This document shows positions 16,911 through 25,485 of a stretch of 64,000 bases of DNA, piece by piece. The notes beneath the pieces were generated by a model. It was not told where the DNA came from, did no database searches, and saw nothing but the letters and a program-made list of their open reading frames with translations. Made by a program: the position numbers and the translations under genes. Each line of letters starts with the position of its first letter. The stretch's first letter is position 1. The DNA lies in the NCBI RefSeq assembly GCF_900167445.1, contig NZ_FUZT01000002.1:186001-250000 (forward strand). The letters run 5' to 3'. Origin of the DNA: Maledivibacter halophilus. Lineage in GTDB: Bacteria > Bacillota > Clostridia > Peptostreptococcales > Caminicellaceae.

Positions 16911-17690
16911 ATGGATATATTTATAAAAAGAAGAAGGCAATATATAATGTTTTTCATAATCCTAGCTGGTTTTACTTTTGCTTCAATTGCTATTACTGAA
17001 TATGATGTTATAAAGGGCTTTACTTCTCTGCCAAAAGCCATAGGATGGATGGTATCTAACTTTTATCCCAATGAAAAAGCAATGGAAAAGCTGCCTGGAA
17101 TTTTAGAAAAGCTAAAGGAAACAATATTTCTATCTATTACATCAACAACAGTTGCAAGTCTTTTTGCATTAATTTTGGCTTTATTCGGTTCCAAAACGAC
17201 GAAGATTAATAATGTTTTAAGTTCAATAAGCAGATTAACAGCTTCTATATTCCGTAATATACCAATTGTTGCATGGGCAATGGTATTACTGTTTTCATTT
17301 GGTCAAAGCTATTTTACTGGCTATCTTGCGCTATTCTTTGTAACATTTGGTTTTTTAACCCGTGCATTTATAGAGACTATTGATGAAGCAAGCTTTAGTT
17401 CGGTTGAGGCACTAAAGGCAACTGGAAGTAATTATTTACATATTATCTTTCAGGCTGTATTGCCATCTAGCTTACCGCAAATTGTAAGTTGGGTGTTGTT
17501 TATGATTGAAACAAATATACGCAGCTCTACATTAGTGGGTATTTTAACAGGAACAGGTATTGGATTTACCTTTGATTTATATTACAAGAGTATGAACTAT
17601 AACGCTGCAAGCTTAGTTGTATTTAGTGTTGTAATTACTGTTTTAATAATTGAGTTAATTTCAAACTATCTAAGAAGGGTGATTTTATAA
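16911..17690 (+). CDS. phnE: phosphonate ABC importer permease PhnE (first)
   Basis: A 259-residue permease with about six membrane segments. The EAA-type loop SSVEALKATGSNYLHIIFQA lies near residue 175. ATG 16911 is used because AAGGAGAG at 16893 is well placed; an in-frame TTG at 16887 lies within phnC. Its stop codon shares one base with the ATG of the second permease (TAATG), and the two products should pair as a heterodimer with PhnC. Confidence 0.9.
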   Translation: MDIFIKRRRQYIMFFIILAGFTFASIAITEYDVIKGFTSLPKAIGWMVSNFYPNEKAMEKLPGILEKLKETIFLSITSTTVASLFALILALFGSKTTKINNVLSSISRLTASIFRNIPIVAWAMVLLFSFGQSYFTGYLALFFVTFGFLTRAFIETIDEASFSSVEALKATGSNYLHIIFQAVLPSSLPQIVSWVLFMIETNIRSSTLVGILTGTGIGFTFDLYYKSMNYNAASLVVFSVVITVLIIELISNYLRRVIL

Positions 17691-18541
17691 TGGAAGGTTC
17701 ATTTGTATCAACAGCTGGCTATAGGAAAACGAAAAAAGGGAAAATTAAGATAAAAAGAGCTACTCCTTCGTCAATTGCAATAAAATCAACTTTGTTTATA
17801 CTGCTGGGTTTAACCATATATGGATTTATAGGCTTGGATAGCAAAGGTGTTGAACTATTTGAAGCCCTTAGCAGTTCTTTAATAAATCTAAAAAAGATGT
17901 TTTTCGAAGCAAACTATACACACTTTACAATTAAAGAAGCTTTATATCAAATTCTAATTACCTTTGGTCTCGCTCTATTAACAACATTAATTGGCAGCTT
18001 TTTTGCCTTGATTTTGGGACTTTTAGCAGCTGAAAATCTATCAAACAAAAAAGTATCTACTATTATCAAAGGCTTTGTTGCTTTCATTCGTGCAGTGCCG
18101 ACAGTACTATGGGTATTAATCTTTGCCGTTGCTGCAGGTTTAGGTAGTGTTGCAGCAGTAATAGGTATGACATTTCATACTGTTGGATATTTAATAAAAT
18201 CATATTCTGAATCCTTTGAAGAACTGGATGCAGGAGTTATAGAAGCACTAAAGGCTAGTGGAGCAAATTGGTGGCAAATTGTTTTTCAGGCAGTATTACC
18301 TTCATCGGCAACATATTTATTATCTTGGACATTTATACGTTTTGAAATCAATTTTACAAATGCAGTGGCTATGGGTGCTGCAGCCGGTGCAGGGGGGATT
18401 GGATTTGAATTATTTATGGCAAGCGGATTCTACTTTGATCTTCGTGAAGTTGGGTTTATCACATATTTAGTTCTATTTTCTGCAATAATTCTAGAGGTGT
18501 TATCAACTAAATTAAAGAACAGATTGGTAGTTAGTAATTAA
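17690..18541 (+). CDS. phnE: phosphonate ABC importer permease PhnE (second)
   Basis: A 283-residue permease, paralogous to the preceding gene. It has a basic N-terminal tail (residues 1-35), about six hydrophobic segments and the loop GVIEALKASGANWWQIVFQA near residue 185. Two phnE genes in tandem are common in Gram-positive phnCDE operons. It is the last gene of the phosphonate island and is followed by a terminator at 18616. Confidence 0.9.
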   Translation: MEGSFVSTAGYRKTKKGKIKIKRATPSSIAIKSTLFILLGLTIYGFIGLDSKGVELFEALSSSLINLKKMFFEANYTHFTIKEALYQILITFGLALLTTLIGSFFALILGLLAAENLSNKKVSTIIKGFVAFIRAVPTVLWVLIFAVAAGLGSVAAVIGMTFHTVGYLIKSYSESFEELDAGVIEALKASGANWWQIVFQAVLPSSATYLLSWTFIRFEINFTNAVAMGAAAGAGGIGFELFMASGFYFDLREVGFITYLVLFSAIILEVLSTKLKNRLVVSN

Positions 18542-18615
18542 AATATTAATACTTTTAAGTTTGTTTTTAAAAGAAGATAAATACTCCATGTTATTTATAA
18601 AATTTAAAAAGATTT

Positions 18616-18646
18616 TAAACTCAGATAATAGTATCTGGGTTTTCTA
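18616..18646 (+). terminator. intrinsic terminator of the phnD-C-E-E operon
   Basis: AAACTCAGATA - ATAG - TATCTGGGTT stem (with G-T pairs) followed by TTTTCTATTT. Confidence 0.75.
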
Positions 18647-18750
18647 TTTAGACAGTTTTCTGGAATATCTATACTAAATTTCTAAAATTACAATTCATTT
18701 ACAAGGACTACAATTCTATATATTCTAAAAAAATCCATAATAATTAAGTA

Positions 18751-18803
18751 TTGACAATTGAGGAAATGATGATAAAATATAAAGTAAGTAAGTACTTACA
18801 TTA
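18751..18803 (+). promoter_or_regulatory. promoter and TetR-type operator of the KAS III/Liv operon
   Basis: TTGACA at 18751-18756 and TAAAAT at 18773-18778 (16-bp spacer). Around the expected transcription start lies the perfect palindrome GTAAGTACTTAC (18788-18799), inside a 21-base stretch starting at 18783. That stretch matches the operator of the TetR gene at 50780 in 16 of 21 positions, with every difference an A/T swap. A TetR repressor bound here would block initiation. The untranslated leader to 18915 is about 130 bases. Confidence 0.65.
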
Positions 18804-18914
18804 GTACTTGAATGGAAAACGTTTTTCAGAGGGATATGTGATAAAATTTTGAGTCACAGTAAAAAACTTATAGGTTAAAGGGCAAAAGATATTATAATGA
18901 GTGAGGTGTTTGAG

Positions 18915-19943
18915 TTGTCAAAAATAAATGTGGGAATAGCAGGGATAGGGCTTTACGTACCCCAAAATAAAATGACAGCAAAGGAAATATCTGAGGCTAC
19001 TAAAGGGGTATGGAGCGAAGAGGCTGTTAAAAACAAGCTTGGTATTATTGAAAAGAGTATACCGGGAGAAAATGATGGAACACAGGAAATGGGGGCTTTA
19101 GCAGCTCTAGATGCTTTGAAAAATTCTAATATTTCTCCTGAGGATATTGATGTAATACTATGTATGGGAGAAGAATGGAAGGAATACCCCTTAACTACAT
19201 CTGCTCTTTACATACAAGATAAAATAGGAGCGAAAAATGCCTGGGGCATAGATATACAAAATAGATGCTGTACAACGGTTTCAGCTATGAAAATGGCAAA
19301 AGATATGCTTATAGCCGATGATGAAATTAATACCATAATGATTGTAGGGGGATATAGAAACGGAGACTTAGTAGATTTTGAAGATAAGAATATGTCGATG
19401 ATGTATAATTTATCAGCAGGAGGGGGAGCTATAATACTTCAAAAAAATTATGATAAAAATTTACTATTAGCTTCTCATATCATAGCTGATGGATCCCTTT
19501 CAAGGGATGCGGGAGTTGAAATCGGTGGCACGGTAAATCCTATTACTGAAGAAAACCTTTTAGAGGCTTATAAATCCCTTAAACTTATGAATCCAAAGCA
19601 TATGAAAGACAGATTAAATGAAGTATCACTTCCAAATTGGTTTACTTGTATAGATAAATCTTTAGAGAAATCCGGCATGACAAGAGAGGATATTGATTAT
19701 TTAGCTATACTTCATTTTAAGAAATCAATGCATGATTATATGATAAACGAACTAGGTTTAAAGGAAGATCAAACGATTTATTTATCATCCTATGGACATA
19801 TGGGGCAAGTAGATCAGATATTGTCTTTAAAATTAGCTCTTGATGAAGGGAAAGTCAAAGACGGTTCTGTAGTACTGATGATTGCAGCTGGTATAGGCTA
19901 TGTTTGGGCAGCTAATGTAATTCAATGGGGGGAGAGAAAATAA
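18915..19943 (+). CDS. 3-oxoacyl-ACP synthase III/HMG-CoA synthase-like thiolase-fold enzyme
   Basis: A 342-residue thiolase-fold protein related to FabH and HMG-CoA synthase. The active-site cysteine is C118 in DIQNRCC, five residues after the conserved Asp, as in DxTNAC of HMG-CoA synthase. A histidine is in LAILHFKKSMHDY. The third FabH residue, the Asn of YGN, is replaced in SSYGHMGQ by His. It leads an operon with an importer and a CoA-transferase, not with fatty-acid genes, so a catabolic or acyl-transfer reaction on an imported acid is likelier than fatty-acid initiation. I prefer TTG 18915 after GTGAGGTG; ATG 18897 lacks a ribosome site. Confidence 0.75.
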   Translation: MSKINVGIAGIGLYVPQNKMTAKEISEATKGVWSEEAVKNKLGIIEKSIPGENDGTQEMGALAALDALKNSNISPEDIDVILCMGEEWKEYPLTTSALYIQDKIGAKNAWGIDIQNRCCTTVSAMKMAKDMLIADDEINTIMIVGGYRNGDLVDFEDKNMSMMYNLSAGGGAIILQKNYDKNLLLASHIIADGSLSRDAGVEIGGTVNPITEENLLEAYKSLKLMNPKHMKDRLNEVSLPNWFTCIDKSLEKSGMTREDIDYLAILHFKKSMHDYMINELGLKEDQTIYLSSYGHMGQVDQILSLKLALDEGKVKDGSVVLMIAAGIGYVWAANVIQWGERK

Positions 19944-20819
19944 ATGTCAACTTTCTTACAATTGTTATTTAGCAGCTTAGAAACAGGAAGTGTGTATGCC
20001 TTGGCCGCTCTTGGAATTATAATTATATTTAGAACAAGTAAGATGACAAATTTTGCACAGGGTTCTATAGGTATGGTTAATGCCTTTGTTGCTACTTTCT
20101 TTTTAATGAAAGCAAATGCTCCAGTATGGTTAGCGGCCATTGTAGGTATGATTTCTGCTTTTGTATTGGGGGTATTAGTAGACATTATTATTATGAGGCA
20201 GGCTAAAAAAATAACTGCTCTGGCAAAACAGATTATTACCTTTGGATTAATAATGCTTTTAACTGGCTTGGCACCAATGATTTTTGGTACTAGTCCTTTA
20301 ACATATCCGCGTTTTATACATTCCGGTACATTCCAAATAGCCGAGGCATCAATTACCCATAATGCACTATTAAATATAATTATGGGACTTACAATTATGC
20401 TAATATTATTTTATTTCTTACAAAATACTAAATGGGGACTTGCGGTACGTGTAACGGCTTCAAATGAGCAAACAGCTAGGCTTATGGGGGTACCGACTAA
20501 AACTGTAACTATGGGAGCATGGGCAGTGGCTGCAGCACTTGGAACCCTATCGGCTCTAATGCTTGCTCCAGCAATTACTGTAAACGTTTCCATGATGGAT
20601 AACGTTCAAATAAGTGCCCTTATAGCATGTATTTTAGGGGGGTTTCAAACCTTTTACGGTCCGGTAATAGGAGCTTACATAATAGGTTTTAGTAAAAATA
20701 TGCTTAATTATTATATTTCCTCTACCTGGGGAGATGCTATTTTGTACACATTAATACTTGTTTTTATAGTATTTAGGCCTAATGGAATTATTGGAAAGAA
20801 AGTAATTAAAAAGGTGTAA
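19944..20819 (+). CDS. livH: Liv-type ABC importer permease (LivH family)
   Basis: A 291-residue permease of the branched-chain amino acid/HAAT family with about eight membrane segments. The N-terminus LETGSVYALAALGIIIIF and the late CILGGFQTFYGPVIGAYIIG are family hallmarks. The ATG follows the upstream stop directly, with GGGGGGAGAG as ribosome site. LivH-type permeases also carry urea, short amides and aromatic or dicarboxylic acids, so the symbol names the family and not a proven substrate. Confidence 0.88.
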   Translation: MSTFLQLLFSSLETGSVYALAALGIIIIFRTSKMTNFAQGSIGMVNAFVATFFLMKANAPVWLAAIVGMISAFVLGVLVDIIIMRQAKKITALAKQIITFGLIMLLTGLAPMIFGTSPLTYPRFIHSGTFQIAEASITHNALLNIIMGLTIMLILFYFLQNTKWGLAVRVTASNEQTARLMGVPTKTVTMGAWAVAAALGTLSALMLAPAITVNVSMMDNVQISALIACILGGFQTFYGPVIGAYIIGFSKNMLNYYISSTWGDAILYTLILVFIVFRPNGIIGKKVIKKV

Positions 20820-20840
20820 GAAAGGAGAATAAATAAAACC

Positions 20841-21878
20841 ATGAAAAAAATATTAAAAAGTATTTATGGAAAATATATATTATTTGGAATTCTTATATCC
20901 CTTACACCAGTTCTCCAGTCAGTAGGTATTATAAGAAGTGCCACAATAACTATTTTTGGAACAATAATATTTTATGCCATAGTAGGAATAGGACTTAATG
21001 TTTTATTAGGTTATTCAGGTCTTGTTTCCTTAGGTACAGCAGGATTTATGGGTCTTGGGGCCTACTTATCTGCTTATCTTACTGACGATATGAATTTACC
21101 CTTTATTATTTCACTTATAATATCAGTTGCTATACCCCTTGCCATAGGGTTAATAATAGGATTGGTATCTCTTAGAATAGAAGGCTATTATTTAGCCATT
21201 GCAACCTTAGGAGTAGCCGAGATATTTAGACAGGTATTTATTGAATTTGATGCCATAACTGGAGGTTTCTCAGGAAAAAATGCAAGCTACCCTAGATTAT
21301 TTAATATTATTCAATTGGATAGACAGCTTACCTTTATTTTAATGTCGATAATCTTAGTTGCAGTTATGATTTTAACATATAATTTTATACATGGAGCCAC
21401 TGGCAGGGCATTATTGACTATGAGAGGCAGTGAAGCAGCAGCCCAAGCAATGGGAATAAATATCTTAAAATATAAGCTTATAGCCTTTGCAGTAGCCACA
21501 TTATATGCTGGTCTTGGTGGAGTTTTATATGTTCATTTTATAAGATTTGCTTATCCAGCAACCTGGAGCTTAACATTATCCTTGCAGGTTTTGGCAGTAA
21601 TAGTTATAGGGGGGATGAGAACTATTAGCGGTCCAATAATAGGAGCCTTTATAGTATTTGGAATTCCAGAGCTGGTATTGAAGCAATTGCCAGTGATAGG
21701 AAATATAGATGGCTTATCCTTTATATTCACAGGGATATTAATTATAGTTGTAATTCTCTTTTATCCCAATGGTTTAATACACCTTGGAAGCGATGTGAAA
21801 AAATTTATAGATAAAAGAAGACAAAGTAATATTGCATCAGAAAAACTTGAAAAGAAAAAGGTGAACCAAAATGGATAA
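20841..21878 (+). CDS. livM: Liv-type ABC importer permease (LivM family)
   Basis: A 345-residue second permease with about nine hydrophobic segments. The GLNVLLGYSGLVSLGTAGFMG block near residue 60 and GGMRTISGPIIGA near residue 255 are typical LivM. A charged cytoplasmic tail ends the protein. AAAGGAG precedes ATG 20841. It overlaps livG by 8 bases. Confidence 0.9.
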   Translation: MKKILKSIYGKYILFGILISLTPVLQSVGIIRSATITIFGTIIFYAIVGIGLNVLLGYSGLVSLGTAGFMGLGAYLSAYLTDDMNLPFIISLIISVAIPLAIGLIIGLVSLRIEGYYLAIATLGVAEIFRQVFIEFDAITGGFSGKNASYPRLFNIIQLDRQLTFILMSIILVAVMILTYNFIHGATGRALLTMRGSEAAAQAMGINILKYKLIAFAVATLYAGLGGVLYVHFIRFAYPATWSLTLSLQVLAVIVIGGMRTISGPIIGAFIVFGIPELVLKQLPVIGNIDGLSFIFTGILIIVVILFYPNGLIHLGSDVKKFIDKRRQSNIASEKLEKKKVNQNG

Positions 21879-22659
21879 TAATAAAACATTGAAAATTGAA
21901 AACCTGTCAATAGCCTTTGGTGGATTAAAGGCAGTAGACAATCTTAGCTTTTCAATAAACAAGGGTGAAATATATGGACTTATTGGACCAAATGGTGCAG
22001 GTAAAACAACGGTGTTTAATTGTATAACTCAATTCTATAGACCCGATGAGGGGAAAGTGTTTTTCACAAAAAATGATGGAAGTGTAGTAGATTTAGTAGG
22101 GAAAAAGACCCATGATATTATAAAGCTTGGATTAGTAAGGACCTTTCAAAATGTAGAGCTTATACAGGAGCTTAGTTTACTTGAAAATTTACTAGTAGGT
22201 GCCCACATTGAGTTTGAAACCGGTATAATCGCTCAAGCATTGAGACTAAAGAAAGCGGTGAAGGAAGAAGAAAAGCTTAGGAAGAAGGCCATTAATATAT
22301 TAAAGTTTTTACAGCTTGAAGATAAAATAAATGAATTATCCAGCGGACAGCCCTATGGAGTTTTAAAGAAAATAGAGCTTGGCAGAACCCTTATGAGTCA
22401 TCCTACTATGATCATATTAGATGAGCCGGCAGCCGGTCTTAATGACACGGAAACGAGAAATTTGGCTGAGCTTATCAAGGCCATAAGAGAGGAGTATAAA
22501 TGTAATGTTTTATTAGTAGAACACGATATGAGGTTGGTAATGGATATTTGTGACCGTATATGTGCAATTAACTTTGGTAAAAAGCTAGCCGAAGGAACTC
22601 CCGAGGAAATTCAGTCTAATAAAGAAGTTCAGGAAGCATACCTGGGAAAGGAAGAATAA
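21871..22659 (+). CDS. livG: Liv-type ABC importer ATPase (LivG family)
   Basis: A 262-residue ATPase: Walker A GPNGAGKTT, Walker B MIILDEPAAGLN and VEHDMRLV, the LivG hallmarks. The usual LSGGQ signature reads LSSGQPYG here, a deviation often seen in LivG proteins. ATG 21871 is inside the end of livM. livF starts one base after its stop codon. Confidence 0.9.
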   Translation: MDNNKTLKIENLSIAFGGLKAVDNLSFSINKGEIYGLIGPNGAGKTTVFNCITQFYRPDEGKVFFTKNDGSVVDLVGKKTHDIIKLGLVRTFQNVELIQELSLLENLLVGAHIEFETGIIAQALRLKKAVKEEEKLRKKAINILKFLQLEDKINELSSGQPYGVLKKIELGRTLMSHPTMIILDEPAAGLNDTETRNLAELIKAIREEYKCNVLLVEHDMRLVMDICDRICAINFGKKLAEGTPEEIQSNKEVQEAYLGKEE

Positions 22660-22660
22660 A

Positions 22661-23380
22661 ATGGCACAGATAGCATTAAATATAGAAAATTTAGAGGTTT
22701 CGTATGGGAATATAAAGGCATTAAAGGGAATAAATATTGTAGTTCCGGAGGGGAAAATTATAGCTTTATTAGGTGCAAATGGAGCAGGTAAAACAACTAC
22801 ACTTAAGGCTATTTCTGGTGTTGTGAAAATTAATGTAGGAAACATAAAGTTTTTTAATAGAGATATCACAAACAAAGATGCAGAAAAAATAACATCACTA
22901 GGAGTTATTCAGTCACCTGAAGGTAGACAGGTTTTTCCTGATTTAACTGTAGAAGAAAATTTAAAAATAGGAGCTTTCACAGTAAAAAATAAAAATGATA
23001 TAGATAAGAATTTTAAAAGAGTATATAAATATTTTCCTAGACTTGCAGAAAGAAAGAAACAAATAGCAGGAACTTTAAGTGGTGGAGAACAACAGATGCT
23101 GGCCATAGCAAGGGCCCTTATGGCTAGTCCCAAAATACTTCTATTGGATGAACCTTCTTTAGGTTTAGCTCCCCTTATAGTACAGGATATCTTTGAAATA
23201 GTTAAGGAAATTAATGAAGAAGGTACAACGGTACTTATTATAGAACAAAATGCCCTTCAAACCTTAAAAATTGCCGACTATGCCTATGTGCTGGAAGTTG
23301 GGGAGATAAATATTGAAGGTAGAGCTGATGAACTTATTAAGGATAAAAAGCTTGTTGAGGCTTATTTAGGGGGACACTAA
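22661..23380 (+). CDS. livF: Liv-type ABC importer ATPase (LivF family)
   Basis: A 239-residue ATPase: Walker A GANGAGKTT, signature LSGGEQQM, Walker B LLLDEPSLGLAP and IEQNALQTL, all LivF-specific. It completes the importer whose binding protein is encoded at 25486, after the NHL-repeat gene. The sequence from 23381 to 23494 shows no clear terminator, so transcription may run on. Confidence 0.9.
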   Translation: MAQIALNIENLEVSYGNIKALKGINIVVPEGKIIALLGANGAGKTTTLKAISGVVKINVGNIKFFNRDITNKDAEKITSLGVIQSPEGRQVFPDLTVEENLKIGAFTVKNKNDIDKNFKRVYKYFPRLAERKKQIAGTLSGGEQQMLAIARALMASPKILLLDEPSLGLAPLIVQDIFEIVKEINEEGTTVLIIEQNALQTLKIADYAYVLEVGEINIEGRADELIKDKKLVEAYLGGH

Positions 23381-23511
23381 AGATTTTACTAAATTATTTT
23401 CTTTTGAAACTTCATAATTTGTTTTTAGCTTTTTATATAAATATAAAGTTTTTGAGCATTTGGTAAAATTTTACTGATGTCTAAAAATAAATTTAAGGAG
23501 TGAATAGTAGA

Positions 23512-25362
23512 ATGGGAAGATGGAAATTATTTAGAGGTTTAATAGCTATGTTCTTGGTATTTAACTTATTTATTTCTGTTAGCATTGCTCAAATGAATGT
23601 TGAAGATGTTTGGGGGATTCCTAACGAGGCTTCCAATGAAGTTTATTTTAATTCGCCGGTGGCTCTGTCCAAGGATGTAAGTGGGGATATATATGTTGCA
23701 GATATGAGTAATAATAGAATTGTAAAGATTGATCAAAGTGGAAATCTTATAGAAAAGTTTGGAAGTCTTGGTTCTGGTAATGGAGAATTCGATACTCCCT
23801 TTGGGGTGGCTATTGATAACAATGGCAATATATTGGTAGCAGATACTGCCAACTATCGAATTCAAAAATTTGATTCAAATTGGAATTTTATAACTTCATG
23901 GGGTTCTTTTGGAGATGGCCCCGGAGAATTTGGACTGCCTAGAGAAATAGGCATAGATAGTCAAAATAGATATCATGTTTGTGATGAATTTCATGATCGT
24001 ATTCAAGTTTTCGATCAAAATGGAAATTTCTTATATGAATATGGGGGAAGAGGTACGGCTAATGGGAAATTTAGACTTCCTCAAGGCATTGCAATAAAAC
24101 AAGATCCCACAGGAGATAAAGTTTATGTATGTGATACCTTTAATAACAGAGTTCAGGTTTTAGATGTAGATGGAAATTATATAGAGCAATTAGGAACAGG
24201 AGAAGCGGGAGATAGTTCCAATAAATTCTTCTATCCTAGGGGTGTGAATATAGATTCTAATGGTGATGTTTACATAGCAGATACCTTTAATCATAAAATC
24301 AAGAAATTCGATTCTAATCATAACTATAAATATTCTACTTCTATAGGACTTGCTGATTTAGAACCAGTATTTCCTTGTCAGGTTTTACCTATAGGAAATG
24401 GCGATTTTATAGTTTCAGATACTGGAAATAGCCAATTAATTAAATTTGATGGATATTCAACCTATGCTACTAAAGATTTTAATATAGGAAAATTAAGAAC
24501 TGACGATGGAGTATTTTCAGGAAGTACTGGAGCTGCTGTAGATTCTCAGGGGAATGTTTATATTACAGATAGCTTAAATCATCGTGTTCAAAAAATAGAC
24601 AGTTCTGGGAATGTATTGGACAAATGGGGTGGAAATAGTGGCAATGGAGGCCCAGGTGCTTATGGTATAAATTATTGGCAATTTACTACACCTAAACAAA
24701 TTTGGTACGATAAAAAATATGATAATTTAGTGATAGCAGATACAGGAAATAATAGAATTCAAGTGTTTACTAAAAATGGTGGCTGGGTAATGAACTTTGG
24801 ATATTATCATCTAACTTTACCTGTAGGAGTATGTACTACAAGTGATGGTTATACCTATGTTGCCGATACTGGTGCAAATAGAATTGTTAAATTTAATCCC
24901 ATGGGAGTATTTGCAGGTAGCTGGGGAACAGAAGGAATGGGAGATGGAGAGTTTAGGCAGCCTTTCTTTATCGCCAGTGATTCTAAGGATAATATTTATG
25001 TGGTAGATAGAGCTAATAGTCGTGTTCAAAAATTTGATAAGGATGGTAATTTTATTACAAAGTGGGGAACGAATGGAGGAGTTCCTGAGGAAGATCCATT
25101 AGAAAACTGGGGAATAGGAAATGGTGATTTTTTCCTTCCAATAGGAATTACAATTGATGAAAATGACAATGTTTATGTAACGGATAGCTCTAATAATAGA
25201 GTCCAAAAATTTGATTCTGATGGAAATTTCATAGAAAAGTGGGGGAATTTTAGTGGTAATGAAGGAGATTTCTTCTCGCCACAAGGGGTAGCATGTGGAC
25301 CAAATGGTGAAGTTTATGTGGTAGATGGATTACTTAATAAAATTACAAAATTTACTCCATAA
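23512..25362 (+). CDS. secreted NHL-repeat beta-propeller protein, 12 repeats
   Basis: A 616-residue exported protein. Residues 1-26 form a signal peptide with likely cleavage after SIA. The rest is built of about 12 NHL repeats with the core (V/I)Y(V/I)xDxxNxR(V/I)(Q/V)KF, for example NILVADTANYRIQKF and KVYVCDTFNNRVQVL, enough for two six-bladed propellers. No lipobox or cell-wall anchor is seen, so it should be free or loosely bound outside the membrane. It lies between the ATPase and binding-protein genes of a Liv importer, which suggests a ligand-gathering or extracellular lyase/hydrolase role. I start at ATG 23512 after AAGGAG. Function unknown. Confidence 0.8.
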   Translation: MGRWKLFRGLIAMFLVFNLFISVSIAQMNVEDVWGIPNEASNEVYFNSPVALSKDVSGDIYVADMSNNRIVKIDQSGNLIEKFGSLGSGNGEFDTPFGVAIDNNGNILVADTANYRIQKFDSNWNFITSWGSFGDGPGEFGLPREIGIDSQNRYHVCDEFHDRIQVFDQNGNFLYEYGGRGTANGKFRLPQGIAIKQDPTGDKVYVCDTFNNRVQVLDVDGNYIEQLGTGEAGDSSNKFFYPRGVNIDSNGDVYIADTFNHKIKKFDSNHNYKYSTSIGLADLEPVFPCQVLPIGNGDFIVSDTGNSQLIKFDGYSTYATKDFNIGKLRTDDGVFSGSTGAAVDSQGNVYITDSLNHRVQKIDSSGNVLDKWGGNSGNGGPGAYGINYWQFTTPKQIWYDKKYDNLVIADTGNNRIQVFTKNGGWVMNFGYYHLTLPVGVCTTSDGYTYVADTGANRIVKFNPMGVFAGSWGTEGMGDGEFRQPFFIASDSKDNIYVVDRANSRVQKFDKDGNFITKWGTNGGVPEEDPLENWGIGNGDFFLPIGITIDENDNVYVTDSSNNRVQKFDSDGNFIEKWGNFSGNEGDFFSPQGVACGPNGEVYVVDGLLNKITKFTP

Positions 25363-25485
25363 AAATATTAGTTTGCATATATAAAAATACTCAGGCATTT
25401 GAGAGTTTCTGATATTTGTAAAGTAAATTTTTCACTTACAATTTCTAATAGCTTTGATCTAAATAAAAAAAGGAGGAAAAAAATA

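Noticed and set aside
18541..18750. Search for a gene in the gap between phnE and the next operon
   Set aside because: Apart from the terminator at 18616 and the promoter at 18751, no start codon with ribosome site and sizeable frame was seen.
25400..25470. Upstream extension of the livK reading frame
   Set aside because: Residues before ATG 25486 do not resemble a signal peptide, and AGGAGG at 25471 clearly serves the later start.
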